From positions 248,001 to 312,000 of the forward strand of contig KN832878.1 in NCBI GenBank assembly GCA_000827325.1: a stretch of 64,000 nt of DNA. Reading direction: 5' to 3'. The stretch is from Oidiodendron maius Zn. Its lineage: Eukaryota; Ascomycota; Leotiomycetes; Myxotrichaceae. This document shows positions 12,243 to 25,400 of this stretch, piece by piece. Numbering within the stretch: position 1 is the stretch's first letter; every line of letters begins with the position of its first letter. Made by a program: the position numbers and the translations under genes. The notes beneath the pieces were generated by a model. It was not told where the DNA came from and made no database searches. It saw nothing but the letters and a program-made list of their open reading frames with translations.

Positions 12243-14325
12243 ATGGCATCCTGGTCAGAAAGAGCCACCTTGGTGAGCTCCATAGCTCTGCGAATAGTCG
12301 CGTACCTCTTCCTCAGATGGTGTCCGGGCAATGCATGCCACCCAATTGCATACAAGATAGAGTTGTTCTAATCTTCTGCAGCTATTCCCACCCATAATCT
12401 GGACGGCGTTCGCAATATATGTCCCCTCCTTTCTTACCGGCTTCCTCTCACAGTCCCAGTACGCCGTCGTCGAGGATGATACCGAGATCACTATAACTGA
12501 GATATCGCATAACATACGTGACCAAGACGAACCAACAACGGCAGAAGGAGAAATTAAAGTCGAGGAGACGGTCATTCTCCGAGAGAAGCCTCCCCGAATA
12601 TGGCGGACAATGCTTACTGGCTTGCCCAGTCCTTCGTCGGCCCTGTGGTCTCTGATAACCCTCGTGGTTAATCTCGCCCTAGTCCTCGCCACAACGGACA
12701 TGGTATACCGGGCAAAGGTCTTCTACCCAAGTCATGACCTGTCTTTTGCTCGACTGGGTTATGTTTCTCCCACAGAGGCCAAGTTGCTGGTCCGAGAACC
12801 GAACCCATCACAATTGCCCATTTTTGTATCGTATAGGCTCGCCAGTCCTCCTGCTTCGTATGAGGATGCTTCATGGCAATCAGTGGGCACTATCACGGCC
12901 CTCGGAAATGACACAGATTATACCGATGTCGTGACATTCCCGCTTCCCAATCACCCGGATAGGACGTACCAATGGGCGACATCGAATAACCACACCGGGT
13001 ATTTCACAGTACCTCCCAAAACTGGACATGTTCCAAGCACGTAAGTATCCCGACGCTGAATTATACCGGAATTTTTATTATTAAATATATATACATATAT
13101 ATATTATAAAAAAAGACCCTGCGTTTGCACTTCTTTCATCAATATCAAGATCTTTAACTGATTACTGCTGACTTAATTTCTAGAGGATTTACCTTTTTGA
13201 CTACCAGCTGTATCAAGGCACGGTTTCCCTATAATCCATTTACTCAGCACCCGCTAAGTATTCCCGGATTCAAACACCTAGCCAACGTTATCAAGTCTAT
13301 TCCGGGCGGCGCTCAATTTATGCTGTTCCTTGGAGACTTCATATATATTGACGTTCCGCGAAGATTTGGTACCAGCGCTGAGGATTATCGCAGGGAGTAT
13401 CGCCAAGTGTACGCTTCACCTGATTGGCCGGCTGTTGGTCAAAATCTTAGCTGGATTCATGTTTTGGATGACCATGAAATCGAAAATGATTGGGACAAAA
13501 AGACGACAGGTGTCTACAAGACAGCAGCTGATACCTGGTACCACTACCAGGCCGCTGTAAACCCGCCCAAAGCACGGGAAGGTGGACATTTCCATAGAGT
13601 CAGGAAGAACGCGACCTATTTCGAGTTCACTCAAGGCCCAGCCTCTTTTTTCTTAGCAGATACGAGAACATACCGAGATTCTTCCAGCCTCCTACCTGCC
13701 AATAGCACTGAAAAGTCTATTCTTGGCGCTCACCAACTCAATGATCTCTTGGCGTATCTGGTTAGACCTGAGCCTAAAGGAGTTAAGTGGAAGATTATTG
13801 CCTTTAGCGTGCCTTTCACCAAGAACTGGCATGTAAACGGCAAGGATACCTGGGCTGGGTACCTCGGCGAACGCCAAAAGGTCCTGGAAGCCATGTGGGA
13901 TGTAGGTCTGAGAGGGGGCGTTGGTGTCGTTATCATCTCGGGCGATCGACATGAGTTCGCAGCTACAGCTTTTCCTCCACCTCTTGGTGGCAGGTGGCCT
14001 ATCAGCGCCACTGTGCATGAATTCTCGTCGAGCCCATTGAGTCAATTTTATATCCCAACACCATCATATAGTCAGACTGATGAGGAGGATATCATGATGA
14101 AGTATGTTGATCCTGTCCTGCGCTGATGCTTGTTCTAATTAGCCTAGATATATACCGAACGGAAACTCGAAAGTCGGGGCCATCACCATCGAGAACGCTG
14201 CCAATGAGCAGAGCGTTCTGAAATTCCGTCTGTATGTAGATGGACATGAAGCATGGTCCTCAATCCTCCTCTCTCCCCCCATACTGCCAGGCAAGGGCCG
14301 GGCCAAGGATGCTCTTTGGGGGTAG
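12243..14325 (+). CDS. Membrane-anchored PhoD-like metallophosphatase
   Basis: Predicted 614-residue protein from exons 12243-12332, 12382-13040, 13184-14101 and 14148-14325. The first intron fits as a GC-AG intron and joins RWCPGN to LFPPIIWTAFAIYVPSFLTG. Two hydrophobic segments (about residues 34-52 and 112-130) anchor the N-terminus. The phosphatase domain runs from GFTFLTTSCIK through MLFLGDFIYIDVPRR (metal-binding Asp), LDDHEIENDWD (the family's DDHE motif) and VVIISGDRHEFAATAF (the SGDRH metal site) to VHEFSSSPLSQFY. These are the hallmark motifs of the PhoD/alkaline phosphatase D superfamily, which uses Fe/Ca or similar metals. Intracellular membrane location with the catalytic domain in the lumen is likely but inferred. 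The C-terminus after the last intron (YIPNGNSKVGAITIEN) restores a normal family ending. Confidence 0.88.
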
Positions 14326-15690
14326 ATTACAAGTCCACAGTCAGGAGAATAAATTGGAACTGGATGTTAAAGACGGGCGTGCCATGGAGTGATGAGTAGG
14401 AATGCATCGCGGCCTTGACTCAATTGCAAATGCAAAGATTTCTTACTCTCTGTGTACTGTACAACTCCGCATGCAACGTCGATGTTTTGAATTTAATGCA
14501 GTATAAACTTCACCTGGCAGCTCACCACTCTCCTGCTAGCAGAAGTGATGCATATTTCCTCGTTTCTGATGTCGTTGAACACCTTACTTTGAAGGGACAG
14601 TACACGCGTACATGATATTTTGTCCTTTGCCAAAGTGTTATCTTCCTTGTCTCTCTTAGCGATAGCGGAAGGACGAATTGTTCTTCCTGCCCGATGCTAT
14701 TCTCTCTTCTCTAACTTGAAGAGCAGAAGCGGCATATCATTTTTCCCTTCTTCTCTATGTCCCGCTCAATAGATATGCCATATCCTATTGTCCGCTCTCC
14801 GTCTCGCTTAGCGAGTATATAGTTTTCGTTCTGTCTTTCATCCTTCATTTCCGTCTCTCCCAACAACCTCCTTCTTTCCTCTTCGATCTTCCCCCTTTAC
14901 ATGTCTTCGTTCTCCTTTGGACTCTCATACCTAAGATACGTCCAACAAGGTTCTTTCTTGCTTGCTTCCACTTCTGGCAACCGAAGACGATCTTGGTCTT
15001 CGGTTTCTGGACAGGACTGAAATACGACTCAGGATCACGACGCTTCCCTCTGCAGTGTGATCACAGTTCCCTTTAATTAGACATAATACTTGCCTGCTCC
15101 ACTTCGAACACACATAGGAAATTCACAGATCAATCGGCTTAGGTACGTAATATCAGTTCCCTTTATCCATATCTATTCTACTATTATCCCTTTACCCCCT
15201 TTCACACTCTATATGTCTTCGATCTACCCCTTCCCCTCCTTGTGTCAGGAAATCTCATCACATTAACATTTCTGCCCTGACCGTCCGGCCTTATTCAGGC
15301 TCTTGCCTGTCTATTTTCCATGAAGTCAGCTCTGCTGCTTGGTTTTCTCGCTTCGTTTGAATCTCGATTGTTATTTTATTATTGCGTCTGAGGTCTCCAC
15401 TGAGAGACATTCTATCAAATGTCGTTCTTGACTAGCATTTATATTGTCCTCAGCCGACGTTGCATCAAGTAGCTCTGTTATCTAGACAACAGCCCCTCTC
15501 TGGCTTGGGATTTCGCTGCACCTCCGCTAAGCTTCCATTATTGTTTGTGGATACTAACGTAGGATCTGTAAGTAGACTCTCATCCAAAGATTGAGCCAGG
15601 GATAATTACAAGCCACTTGAGCAGAACGACCCATTACCCCTTCCATCAAATATCATCAGAATAACAAGAGGCAACCTTGAAACAACGAAA
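14326..15690. other. Long CT-rich leader/promoter region
   Basis: No supported coding sequence. From about 14.64 to 15.3 kb the plus strand is markedly pyrimidine-rich (many TCTTC, CCCTT and TCTCTC runs), as is common in highly used fungal promoters and 5' leaders. A perfect short palindrome CTCGCTTAGCGAG lies at 14803-14815. The GTAAGT at about 15570 could begin a leader intron. Confidence 0.45.
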
Positions 15691-17067
15691 ATGGGCAACA
15701 AGAATTACAGAGGCAAATCTGCGACATTCTCTACTCGCACTACTTCTGCAGGGTCTTCTATGTCTCAAATAGACGCCGCTACTCAGCCGGTCAAGGCCAG
15801 ATCTGACAGCGGCTTAGTCGGTGATTTCATGGGTGAGGTTACTCCTGACTCTTCAACTACACCTGGTACTAAGACCTCGCCTCTTCCATTTCGATCTTAC
15901 CAGACTGGTACACTGCACTCCGACAACTTTGAGGCATCTTGCTCTACCGAGAAAACTGCGACTACCAAATTGAAGAAGCGACTCTCTGGTGCCTCACCTG
16001 CCTTCGTCCCTTCCGACAAAACGGATGGAAGCGCTCTCGCAGAAACAAAGACACTCAAGAAGCTGATGGATTTGCTTGCAACCTTCCCAAAGAACTCTCG
16101 TCATGATCGTGCCAAGAACAGCAGAATGTCGACGATAGCTCATAGTGGAGGCATATTGGGTACTCCAACTGATCGGTCTGTTAATACCAGCATCACTAGC
16201 CCTACTGCGACTGAATGTAAGAGTGAAGCCAAGATGGTTAATCACTTCCTGACTCGCGCCGACAAGTCTAAAAAGGATGTCATCATCGACCACTGTACCG
16301 TTTGGCACAATGTTGTTCGTCTGCTGGAGTACCAATATCCCTCTGGGGCAACGTATTACGTGCCCACGGAAGAGTTCCAGCCACCGAACTATATATTTGA
16401 ACGTGTTCACTGCCAGATGAGAGACAAGGAAAGAATTGACTTCTGGACCAACAACTGGGTCGAGATCGTTGTGAACATTGGTGAGATCGGTGTCTGCTCG
16501 GACTTCTGGGCCAAGTCAGCCAAGGATATGGAGGAAGATCTTCTAGAGCACCAGGTTGCCATCGTCAATGTTATGAATAGACTTGGCGAAGTCTTCACCA
16601 CTTACACCCGCAATGTCTTCGTCATCATCCAGTTCCCTGACGACAACCGCGAAGCTCTGCCCAACAAGGTCAACTCATGCACTAAGGAGCAGCAGGATTC
16701 CCCTGGCTACCGTGCCATCCAGAACATCGCTAACAAGCTTAAGGAATTCTCCTCTCTCGCGCGAGTCGAGATCATTCTTTGCACACCGGCCTACTCACGC
16801 AATCCGATCAGCCTCGAGCAGCTCAACTATGCTCTCCCATTCTACGAGCTCCCCTTCACCAATTGGCTGCTCAAGTGGCAGAACACGTTTATGAGCCGCC
16901 CCGAGACTGTCAGGGGTTGGCCAATAGCCTACCTCGACATTGAACGCGGCAAGATTGATCGCGAAATCACGAAGGTCATGCGTGAGCAGGAGAGAGCCTT
17001 GCAGGAGCAGATATTCGTGCGCGCCAGTGACTCACCTGAGGTTCATGATCTCCCATTCGCCCCTTGA
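15691..17067 (+). CDS. Conserved-looking protein of unknown function, 458 residues
   Basis: A single uninterrupted frame. The first 180 residues are low-complexity Ser/Thr/Lys-rich and probably disordered. From about residue 180 the protein is folded-looking with regular hydrophobic spacing: VIIDHCTVWHNVVRLLEYQY, then DFWTNNWVEIVVNIGEIGVC, VFVIIQFPDDN and FTNWLLKWQNTFMSRP. No signal peptide, membrane helix or known catalytic motif is visible, and I do not recognise the family. The start is the first ATG after a long pyrimidine-rich leader, in good context (AAAATGGGC). The combination of an intron-free frame and a long leader suggests a regulated gene, but that is inference. Confidence 0.75.
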   Translation: MGNKNYRGKSATFSTRTTSAGSSMSQIDAATQPVKARSDSGLVGDFMGEVTPDSSTTPGTKTSPLPFRSYQTGTLHSDNFEASCSTEKTATTKLKKRLSGASPAFVPSDKTDGSALAETKTLKKLMDLLATFPKNSRHDRAKNSRMSTIAHSGGILGTPTDRSVNTSITSPTATECKSEAKMVNHFLTRADKSKKDVIIDHCTVWHNVVRLLEYQYPSGATYYVPTEEFQPPNYIFERVHCQMRDKERIDFWTNNWVEIVVNIGEIGVCSDFWAKSAKDMEEDLLEHQVAIVNVMNRLGEVFTTYTRNVFVIIQFPDDNREALPNKVNSCTKEQQDSPGYRAIQNIANKLKEFSSLARVEIILCTPAYSRNPISLEQLNYALPFYELPFTNWLLKWQNTFMSRPETVRGWPIAYLDIERGKIDREITKVMREQERALQEQIFVRASDSPEVHDLPFAP

Positions 17068-18287
17068 GCTGAGAATCCGAAGCTTGGGATTTCGACGCCT
17101 GATAGTTCTGAGCTTGGGAGCGCCAATACTGTCTAATATGGAAACAGTTGGTCGGCATTCCACGTCTTTTCGGCCTCCGAAAGGAATGGTTTCTACTCGG
17201 TCTAAAACAACGATGGCATGATAACTTTTCGCCCATCGATATTCAATTCTTGCTTGTATTAACAACTACTCTCCCCGCTCATCTTCAGTGATGAGAGAGC
17301 TGGATATCGAGATGTGGCTCTGCTTTCTTCCAATCTATGCTTCTTTTTCGCTTCTTGACGTTCGTTTCTGACGATACTTTTAATGACAGTACCGGATAGA
17401 TGGAGGATGATTTCCTAAGGATGGATTTTCATGGGGTTGATTATGAGTGGTATGGGAGAGGGGTTTTACACTTTGAGACGGAAATGGCGGCCGTTTATGA
17501 AATTGATGAATGACAGCTGGGAATCAGAGGCGGGGATACTCTAGGCGCTCTTTCACTGCTGGCTTCTTTGCCTAGGCAATTATGCATACAGACACTCTGA
17601 AATGGAAAGAAATGTGAAATAAACACCATTTATTTTTATATTGGCCAGTATCCGGGTCTGAGTTAAGCCCAAGCTGAATTTCAGGTGCACGTGCATTTGT
17701 TTTCTCGATAATGACCCTTCGGTTCCTCCTCAAAGCCATAAATCAGCGCTCTACCAACCTCTCCTTATGTCGTCAAATATACCTAGGCACATCTGAAGCC
17801 TTCGTCATCAAGCCTCCCCAACGACCCGCAACCCCACAATTCTCCGCGCGGGGAAATTCTATCAAATCCAGCATCTCGCCACCGACGTCGGTCTTCGGCG
17901 CGGCAAACCCGTGCGCCTAGCTTGAAGCATTGCATGTCGCCCAGGGCAGTAGATTCCCCAAACAGGAATACAGCTCGGATGATCGCCCTCTTCTGCATAG
18001 CTGAGGGACATGCTAGCTGGGTCGGGTTCCATTTTCCTTTTCGTATGGACGAATAGAGGCTGTGGTAGCGTGCTAGGGAGGGGATTCTCACGAGCCGAGG
18101 TATTTTCGAAATGCAAGGCTACCACGAACTCCAGGACGGAGATTTGAGGGGAATCCTGCTAAATACGAATTGGGGGAGGCTATAAAGACTATGATATTCC
18201 GGGGAAGTCTGGTCTGCCAAGAGTCTCCTTTCTTCTCTGCAGAATATTATTTCTCCAGATCACAGGTGTCGGAAAGCTTCGCTCACA
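17068..18287. other. Intergenic with 3' UTR and esterase promoter
   Basis: Frames near 17.0-17.3 and 17.7-18.1 kb overlap on both strands and lack any domain. The palindrome TGCACGTGCA lies near 17690-17700. No gene is supported. Confidence 0.5.
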
Positions 18288-20286
18288 ATGAGGGTGTCAT
18301 CCCACATACTCGGCGGGGCATTTTGTGCCGCTAGCCTCGCCCACGCCATACAAGTGCAAGAGAGACAGGCAAACTGGACTGTAGGACAAGTGGTACAGAC
18401 GAGCAGCGGCCCGGTGACTGGGCATCCGGCTTCAAATAGTACGGACGTGTCCGAGTATCTGGGAATCCCATTTGCCGTGCCGCCGCTGGGAGATCTCAGG
18501 TGGACTGCGCCGCAGAGATTCAATGGCACAGATCCTATTAACGGGACGAGTTTTGTAAGTTGTTCTCTTATTTCAACTTTTTTATCCTTGATCTAGATTG
18601 ATAGGGTATCGATCATCCTCTGAATGGCTGTTACTCCAAGTTGAGAGCTTCATCTCATTGTCTCCAAGATGGAAAGTCAATGATATATGAACTGCTGAAG
18701 CTTGGTAATTATAAAGATTATAAAATTACAAAAATTATTATATAACTTACAACTCAACTAACTCCCTGTAGGGCTTTTCTTGCCCAATCGCCACTTCAAC
18801 AAGCGGGAGCGCCCCCACTCTTCAACCCCTCAATGTCACCCAAAGCGGCCTCGAGGTCCTCGCGCTCCTTGCACAAGTCGGTGACAAATTTAGCGAGGAC
18901 TGCCTCACGATCAACGTCTGGACGAAACCTCAAACGGGTGATCCCCAGAAAGCAGTTCTTGTCTGGATCTACGGCGGAGGCTTCAGTACAGGTAACAGCG
19001 ACAACCCGGGGTACAACGGGCAGTACTTTGCGGAGCAAGAAGATGTTGTTCTCGTCTCCTTTAACTACCGTCTCAATGTCTTCGGCTTCCCAGGTATACC
19101 AAACGCCACACAGAACTTAGGCCTTCTCGACCAGCGGCTGGCAATCGAATGGGTGCGCGACAACATCGCAGCCTTCGGTGGTGACCCTTCGCGCATCACG
19201 ATTTTTGGGCAATCCGCCGGCAGCGCCTCTGTGGACTACTACACCTATGCCTGGGCTTCTGACCCTATTGTGCACAGCTACATTGAAGAAAGCGGTTCGG
19301 TCTTTGGCCCTGCGCCTGGTCTGGGTTCTATAACGGCAGACATTGCAGCCGGTAGCTGGCTCAGCCTGTCCTCTGCTCTGGGATGCGGCTCACCAAACTC
19401 TACCAACAGCTCCTCTACCACCATCCTCAGCTGCATGAAATCCCAATCTATGCCTGCCATCGTCTCCGCGATGGCCACGATGGACGCCTCTTCCCAATCC
19501 CCCATCCCGTCCAACTTCGGCCCCACCGTCGACAACGTCGTTGTCTTTAGCAATTACACCGCCCAATCCATGGCAGGCAACTTCTCAACCCTCCCTCTCC
19601 TCCTCGGCAACGCAGACTACGAAGCTGGTCTCTTCCGCATCCTCGACGCGCTAAAGAACGTAAGTCTCACAGACGCAGCCTGGGATGCATTCAACAGCGA
19701 CACCTTCGTCTGCCCATGTGCTACGCGCGCAAATTTCTCCCTCGCGAATAAAGTACCAACATGGCGGTACCGCTGGTTCGGGGCCTTCCCAAACACGGAG
19801 CTGACAACCATACCATTCTCTGGAGCATGGCATGCGAGTGAGCTGCCCGTGCTGTTTAATAACGTCCCGTTTGGCGCTGGGGTCCCGCCGAGCACGGATG
19901 CGGAGGTGCAGATTGGGGATTATATTCGAGGCGCATGGGCAGCGTTTGCGAAAGATCCCGTAAATGGACTTACGTCGTATCAGGATGGGTGGCCGATGTA
20001 TGATCCTAGTGGGGAAACGCTAATACGGTTAGGATTTAATAACCAGACGGGGACGAATTTGGCCGTGGGGGCTATGTATGATGGGGGATGTGCTGGGGTT
20101 GTGAGTGTTAGTGTGGGTGGAAATGGCACATCCGGTGGGAATGGGAGTAATAGTTCGAGTCCGAGTCCAAGTGCGACGGGCTCGGCGCCGGGACCGACGA
20201 CGAGTAAAGGGGCGGGAGTGGCGATGGCAGTAGAGGTGACTGGTTTGATTGGGGTTGTTGTGGCAATGGGGTTTGCTGCTCTTTGA
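18288..20286 (+). CDS. Secreted, probably GPI-anchored type-B carboxylesterase
   Basis: Predicted 593-residue protein from exons 18288-18554 and 18772-20286, separated by an AT-rich 217-bp intron. The signal peptide is VSSHILGGAFCAASLAHA (residues 2-20). The alpha/beta-hydrolase has the oxyanion loop VWIYGGGFSTGN, the nucleophile elbow ITIFGQSAGSAS, a catalytic acid in DYEAGLF and the catalytic His in FSGAWHASELPVLF. It carries many N-glycosylation sequons. The C-terminus is a Ser/Gly/Pro-rich linker followed by a hydrophobic tail (VTGLIGVVVAMGFAAL), the usual pattern of a GPI-anchored wall or membrane protein. Members hydrolyse esters or lipids, but the substrate is not predictable from sequence. 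All triad residues are in place, so the enzyme should be active. Confidence 0.92.
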
Positions 20287-22444
20287 TGCTGGTTACAAAG
20301 TAAGAGATTTTGGTTTGTATATAAAGAGCTTTCTTTAATTTGGAATGGAGCACGGTTCTCGCCATCAAAGCGCACATTAATAGTAAAATTAATAAATGTA
20401 GCTCGCAGTTCGATATCTCTGATCTGTACTATAACAATATTGAGACATCAAATGTCTAAGACTTCTCATATCAAGGGAATAAGGATGAAGGGTTAGCCTC
20501 GCTAAATAAAGGGGCCGGTCAAGCGAGTCCATAAGCATGCCGGATTACCTATCTTGGTAGGTCGGCAATATTATGAATATTCCACATATTTTTACCGATG
20601 AATCTGGTCTGACATCAAATATTATCCTCATATATTGTAAGCATAGGGCTTAAAGTCAACTCTACTTCTATGTAGACACGATAATCACATGACAACTCGG
20701 GCTTGGCCAATCACGTGATTGACTCCGGCCAGCTCCGGTCTCCAACATCCCGAAGAATAAACATCTGGCCAACCCGAACCATCGCACAGAGATCCAGCAC
20801 CTTGCAACTCGAGCGCCACTGCTGCAGGGCCAACAGAAGTGAGAGCGCGCGAATTGTGCGGCGCGAGGGAGAGGTTTTGCATTAGCACCTGCATTGCCAG
20901 CTCATCGTGTCGCCCAGGGATATTCTTACCGGGGGATGGGAGGAAGCGACGTTGCGGGAAATTATTCGAGAGGCAAATGGGAAGAGGGAATAACGCAGAG
21001 CTGGCAAATGATAGTGAGAGTAATATTGCAATTTCGCATTTGTATGGAGGATATTTCATAGTTAGCTAGGTAGGCTGGGGCGCGTCAAGACGAGCAGACA
21101 AATGACGTTTCGGCTAGCTGGGAGGAGAAGAGGAGTCTGGCAAATGCGATAGGATGGGAGGATGATGCACGAAGGACAGTGCAGACAAAAGGAGACGGAT
21201 TCTTTGGTTGAGCGTTGGGGAAAAATATGCGCGGGGGCAAATAAGACAGATAACCTCAGCTGGCCAGAGATGGTGCGGTGTTTGGAGTATATGCACTGTG
21301 CGATGTACGAAGCACGGGCACAGTAAAAATCTCAAAACTACGCCGTCTAGATCTCTGACCGTTCATGCAAACAAGAGGATGATCTTCGTCTCCTGGCTTC
21401 CTCGTGCTGCTGATCCGATCGCGGTCCCGAGAGCCAGGAAATGCCCTCGCCCACATCGTTGTGCCACCAGCGACGAGGGCAACCATACCGTGCCACTCGA
21501 GGCAGCTCAAGTCCAGCGCCCTGGCACTCCAGCGTTGTTCTGGGTGGCTCCTCCACGAGCAGTAGTGGCGCCGTGGGAGGCTGAATGGAGGTGTCTTGGA
21601 GTTGCGATCAGCGGGGGCAGAGACTGGACGCAAAATGACACGGCTGGACGTTGCTCTCCTGTCTTCTTTTACCTGCTGCACGGCCGGTGGAGATGCGATG
21701 TGCTGGGGCGCCCATGTTCTGCCATGTTATGCTTTGCTTTTGCTGGGCATGCGGAGGCGTGTAGCTTAAGTACTGGATGTACCGTACCGACAGAAGTACC
21801 TGTGCAGCATAAAAGAAAGGCAAGCAATTTGCGGTACTTGGCCATACCGAGTACCGTCCCCAGGTACTCGCTCTACGTGCGGCATAGTGTCGCTGTATGT
21901 GCTGTTCGAAGTGGTACGACGGCTCTGTATGGCGGCCGCGTACAATCCCCAGGTACCTCCGGCATCCTGGTGCTGGCCACACAGCTGGCATGCTGCCCTG
22001 ACCGGCAGCAGCGAGAGTGATTGGGTGGCGGTTCTTTCATCCCAGGTCTCCTCGTCGCTGCGTTGGCAGAGACAGAGAGGACCGCCCGGCGCGTTGGCCG
22101 TCAGAGAATCGATTATCTGTCGTGCTGTCAGCTTTTGCCTCAATTCTGCTCTTACTTCTCTCCTCCTTCTCTTCTTCCCTCCTCATATCTCGTGCACATT
22201 GAACATTCCCTTGGTGGTTGTCGTTGCTGTGAAGGCCATCGCTCGTCGGGCTTATCGACTATCTCGCTTGGGCCCCGCCAGCCTTCTCCTGTACGTTACG
22301 GCCTCACTAAACATTCAATATCTGCAATATCTGCAATCTACGATCATTGTCTTTCACCCTTCCCCCTCCCCTTCCTGAGCGCCCTCTTATCTGGCATCTC
22401 GCAGCTCCCGGCTCGAGATCGCATTCTCCACAGCAGATGGAGCC
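20287..22444. other. 2.1-kb intergenic/leader region
   Basis: Contains a 14-bp CACGTG palindrome (20709-20722), a small hairpin ACCTA...TAGGT near 20548-20563, and a cluster of GTAC tetranucleotides at about 21775-21955. The last 350 bp are pyrimidine-rich and probably form the leader of the next gene. Frames of up to 270 codons around 21.2-22.0 kb are Arg/Cys/Trp-rich, overlap equally long frames on the other strand, and are not believed to be genes. Confidence 0.5.
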
Positions 22445-25400
22445 ATGATACAAATGCAGCGCTCCCTCTCTCTCCCCGGCCCGGCACACGCCACTCCTCG
22501 TACGTCTCTGTTAAGCTCCAAGTTTTATGATTTATGTATGCTTGTATAGGGGCACAAGAGTTTTCCTGCTAATCCCCTGCTCCAGCCATCTCTCCCACCA
22601 TCACCCAGCTCTCGTCGAGGAGCCCGACCCCCTCCCCCGAGAGTCTTAACCATGTAGTCCCGCCACGACTCCAGCGGTTCCAGTCACGCAGCCCGAATAG
22701 ACCCCCTTCCTCCTACAAAGAGAAGCCGGCAGAGCGAGAGAGGGCGCGCAGCTTTTCGCGCCATGTCTCTCCCTCTCCAGCTGCGCGCACAATCGACATC
22801 GTGCTACCCCCTCCCTCTTCCAAGAACCCCCCGCCCGAGCCCGAACTCCTGCCCCCAGCAAAGTTGCCCCAGCTGCCCCTGCTCCAGGATATCTCCCAGT
22901 ATACAAACCCCCAGATTAGTGTCGTGACCGAGGAGGTGGCCACCACGACTTTGGAGGAGCTCGCCCACCTGGTCCGGCTGTCCACATACCAGGAGAGGAA
23001 GCGGACGCACTCCCGTATCCGCTTGCACAGGTCTCTGGTCTCGACTTCCCTCTCTGCCCGTCTGGCACGTTGCGGCGAGTTGGCACACCGTACACTGGTT
23101 GACAATTTCAGGGCTGATGAGAAGAAGAGCTTTGCCACTCTGTACAATGCTATCCACGACGTACGGAATTCCTGCGATGCCACGCGCAAGTTCGCCTTGT
23201 TGGAGCCCGATTTGGATAAAGGGCGTCCCAGCCTAGCGGACGACCCGTCCTCCCTCTCCACGTTCATGGGTGAGATTCCACAGCGCTCGCGTGATACCCT
23301 CTTAAACTTCCTCACCCAGATCCGTACGAACCCGGATTACCTGGCCAGTCGCATTTCTTCGCTGAATCCTTCGGAACTGGCCGCCTTGACCGCTTTCCAC
23401 CAAGGATTGGAGCCCATAGATTCCGTTCTGACATTTCATACGCGTTCTAAAGGCACTTCCTCCTCCCTCTCTCGCAATTCTTCCTCGCATATACCTACTG
23501 CTGTTGAGCGTCTCCTTTCCTTCCAGCGTCATGACCCCCTCTCTGCTCTCATCCATACATGCTTTGCCAACTCTGCCGGCCCAGATTCGGGCGAGGACGT
23601 CCGCAGAACGGATGTCTGGGCCACCACCTGCGCTAGGCTCATCACCGAGAGCAAACCTGGCACGGATCCCTTCATCTGCAGCGTCTTAAACGTCTGGACC
23701 GCAATGCGCGATTGGTCAGGCCGCAGTAACTTGGAGTGGTACCTGATGAAGATCCTTGAGGATGGAGCATTTCTTTTGGAGAAAGCAGAGGAGCACGCGG
23801 GCCCGCGTCTGCATATCGAACCAAGGAGTGCCAAGGATGTCATTGCTGCCGATGAGTTCTATGATAGCGCGATCCAGGGCCTTTTTGAAGTGGTAGATGA
23901 CCCAGGATCCGGAGTTATTCCAGAGGGCCTTATTGAGCTGGGTAACGCCATAGTCCGGAAATTGGATCCCAAGCGACACAACCCCACCAGGAGATTTCTT
24001 GTATCCAAGTGGCTCTTTTCAGTTTTCCTTCTCAATGCTATTATTCACCCAGAGGTATTTCTTTACTGTGGCTACTAGAATGTTATAGCTGACTGTATTT
24101 AGTCTTACGGCATGATGTCTGAGTATCATATTACCGAGTATGGGAGACAGAAGATTTTGAAAGAGGTCGCCATGAGATCGCAACGGATCGTGGTTGATCT
24201 GACTTGGTATGCTTGGTACTAATTTCGACTATCAAAGACTAATAGTTTACAGGAACAAATCGGCTTCTACTCCACTCGCGCTCAAGGGGCACATCGAGAA
24301 CATAATGTCTCGTTTCCGCTCAAGCCGACCATCCCGGCCGAATGCAAAGCTTCTCCCTGCGAGATCCATCACATCTCTGAGAGAGACTGCTGAGGTGCAT
24401 CCTTACCTCGTCCTAGGACCGTCGGATCTCATAACTATGGTAAATGCTCTCTTCCCGGAGAGGCGTCCTGTCTCTAGCTCTTTATCAAAGGACCACTTTA
24501 ATGGGTTGAGATCTGGCGCATCGTCAATTTCCGGGACAAATTCCATCCCCATGTCAATGCCTGGACCGCCCAGAGGTGGCTTTGATAATGCCTCTATTAT
24601 CAGCACGAGCGGATCATCAGTGATCAGCGACACCACCACTTCACGTGAGCCATTGCTGGATGATGGTTCAAGCAGTGGACAAAGATTTTTCCCTTCGCCT
24701 ACTGCATCTGGAAATCAATCTCAGCGTCTGAGCTTGTATGAAGATGATGCGTTTGAGCTTCGCCTGGCACTGTATGAAATGGCCCAAACTCTTGGGGCAG
24801 ATGGCGTTACCGGTTCTTGCCACCCCTGCGCAGAGAAGTGGGCTGTTCTGTTCATGTCTCCAGATGGACAGAGGCTGTCTACTCAGATGATGCATGATCC
24901 CGACGACGATAATGAGGACGAAGAATCTACCTCCAGCAGTGAGAGCGATGATGAGGATAAAGTATCCCGGCCGGATCTGGATAAAGACTATCACCAGCTG
25001 AGAGACTCTATACTAAAGCTTGTAGAGGACTACGAGATTCCACAATTCCTTGATTCGAAGAGCGAGACCAAGACTTTCAGCAACAGGATCTCCACAATGG
25101 ACGGCTCACGCAGGAAACCACGCAGCAGACCCGGATCGTCAGCGCAGACACAGTCAAAAAATCCTTACCGTACGCGAGATCCTTCTCCTGAGAAAACCAA
25201 GCAGGTTGACTCCAAGAACCGGCCTCGTAATTCCGAAAGCCGCAGGAATTCGGAATCAGAGCCGCCGTCCGTCTTGATCTATATGCTCGAAGCAGCTGAG
25301 AAGCAGTGCCAGTCTCAATCCGACTTCGTCAATGCCCACCTGTATTGGAAAACGCTGCAGCAGCTCCAGCAACTATCTTCGCCTTCGCTGAAGAAAGATG

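Noticed and set aside
21208-22020. A 270-codon plus-strand frame upstream of the large gene
   Set aside because: Arg/Cys/Trp-rich with no regular hydrophobic pattern, with overlapping long frames on the minus strand. It looks like stop-poor GC-rich sequence.
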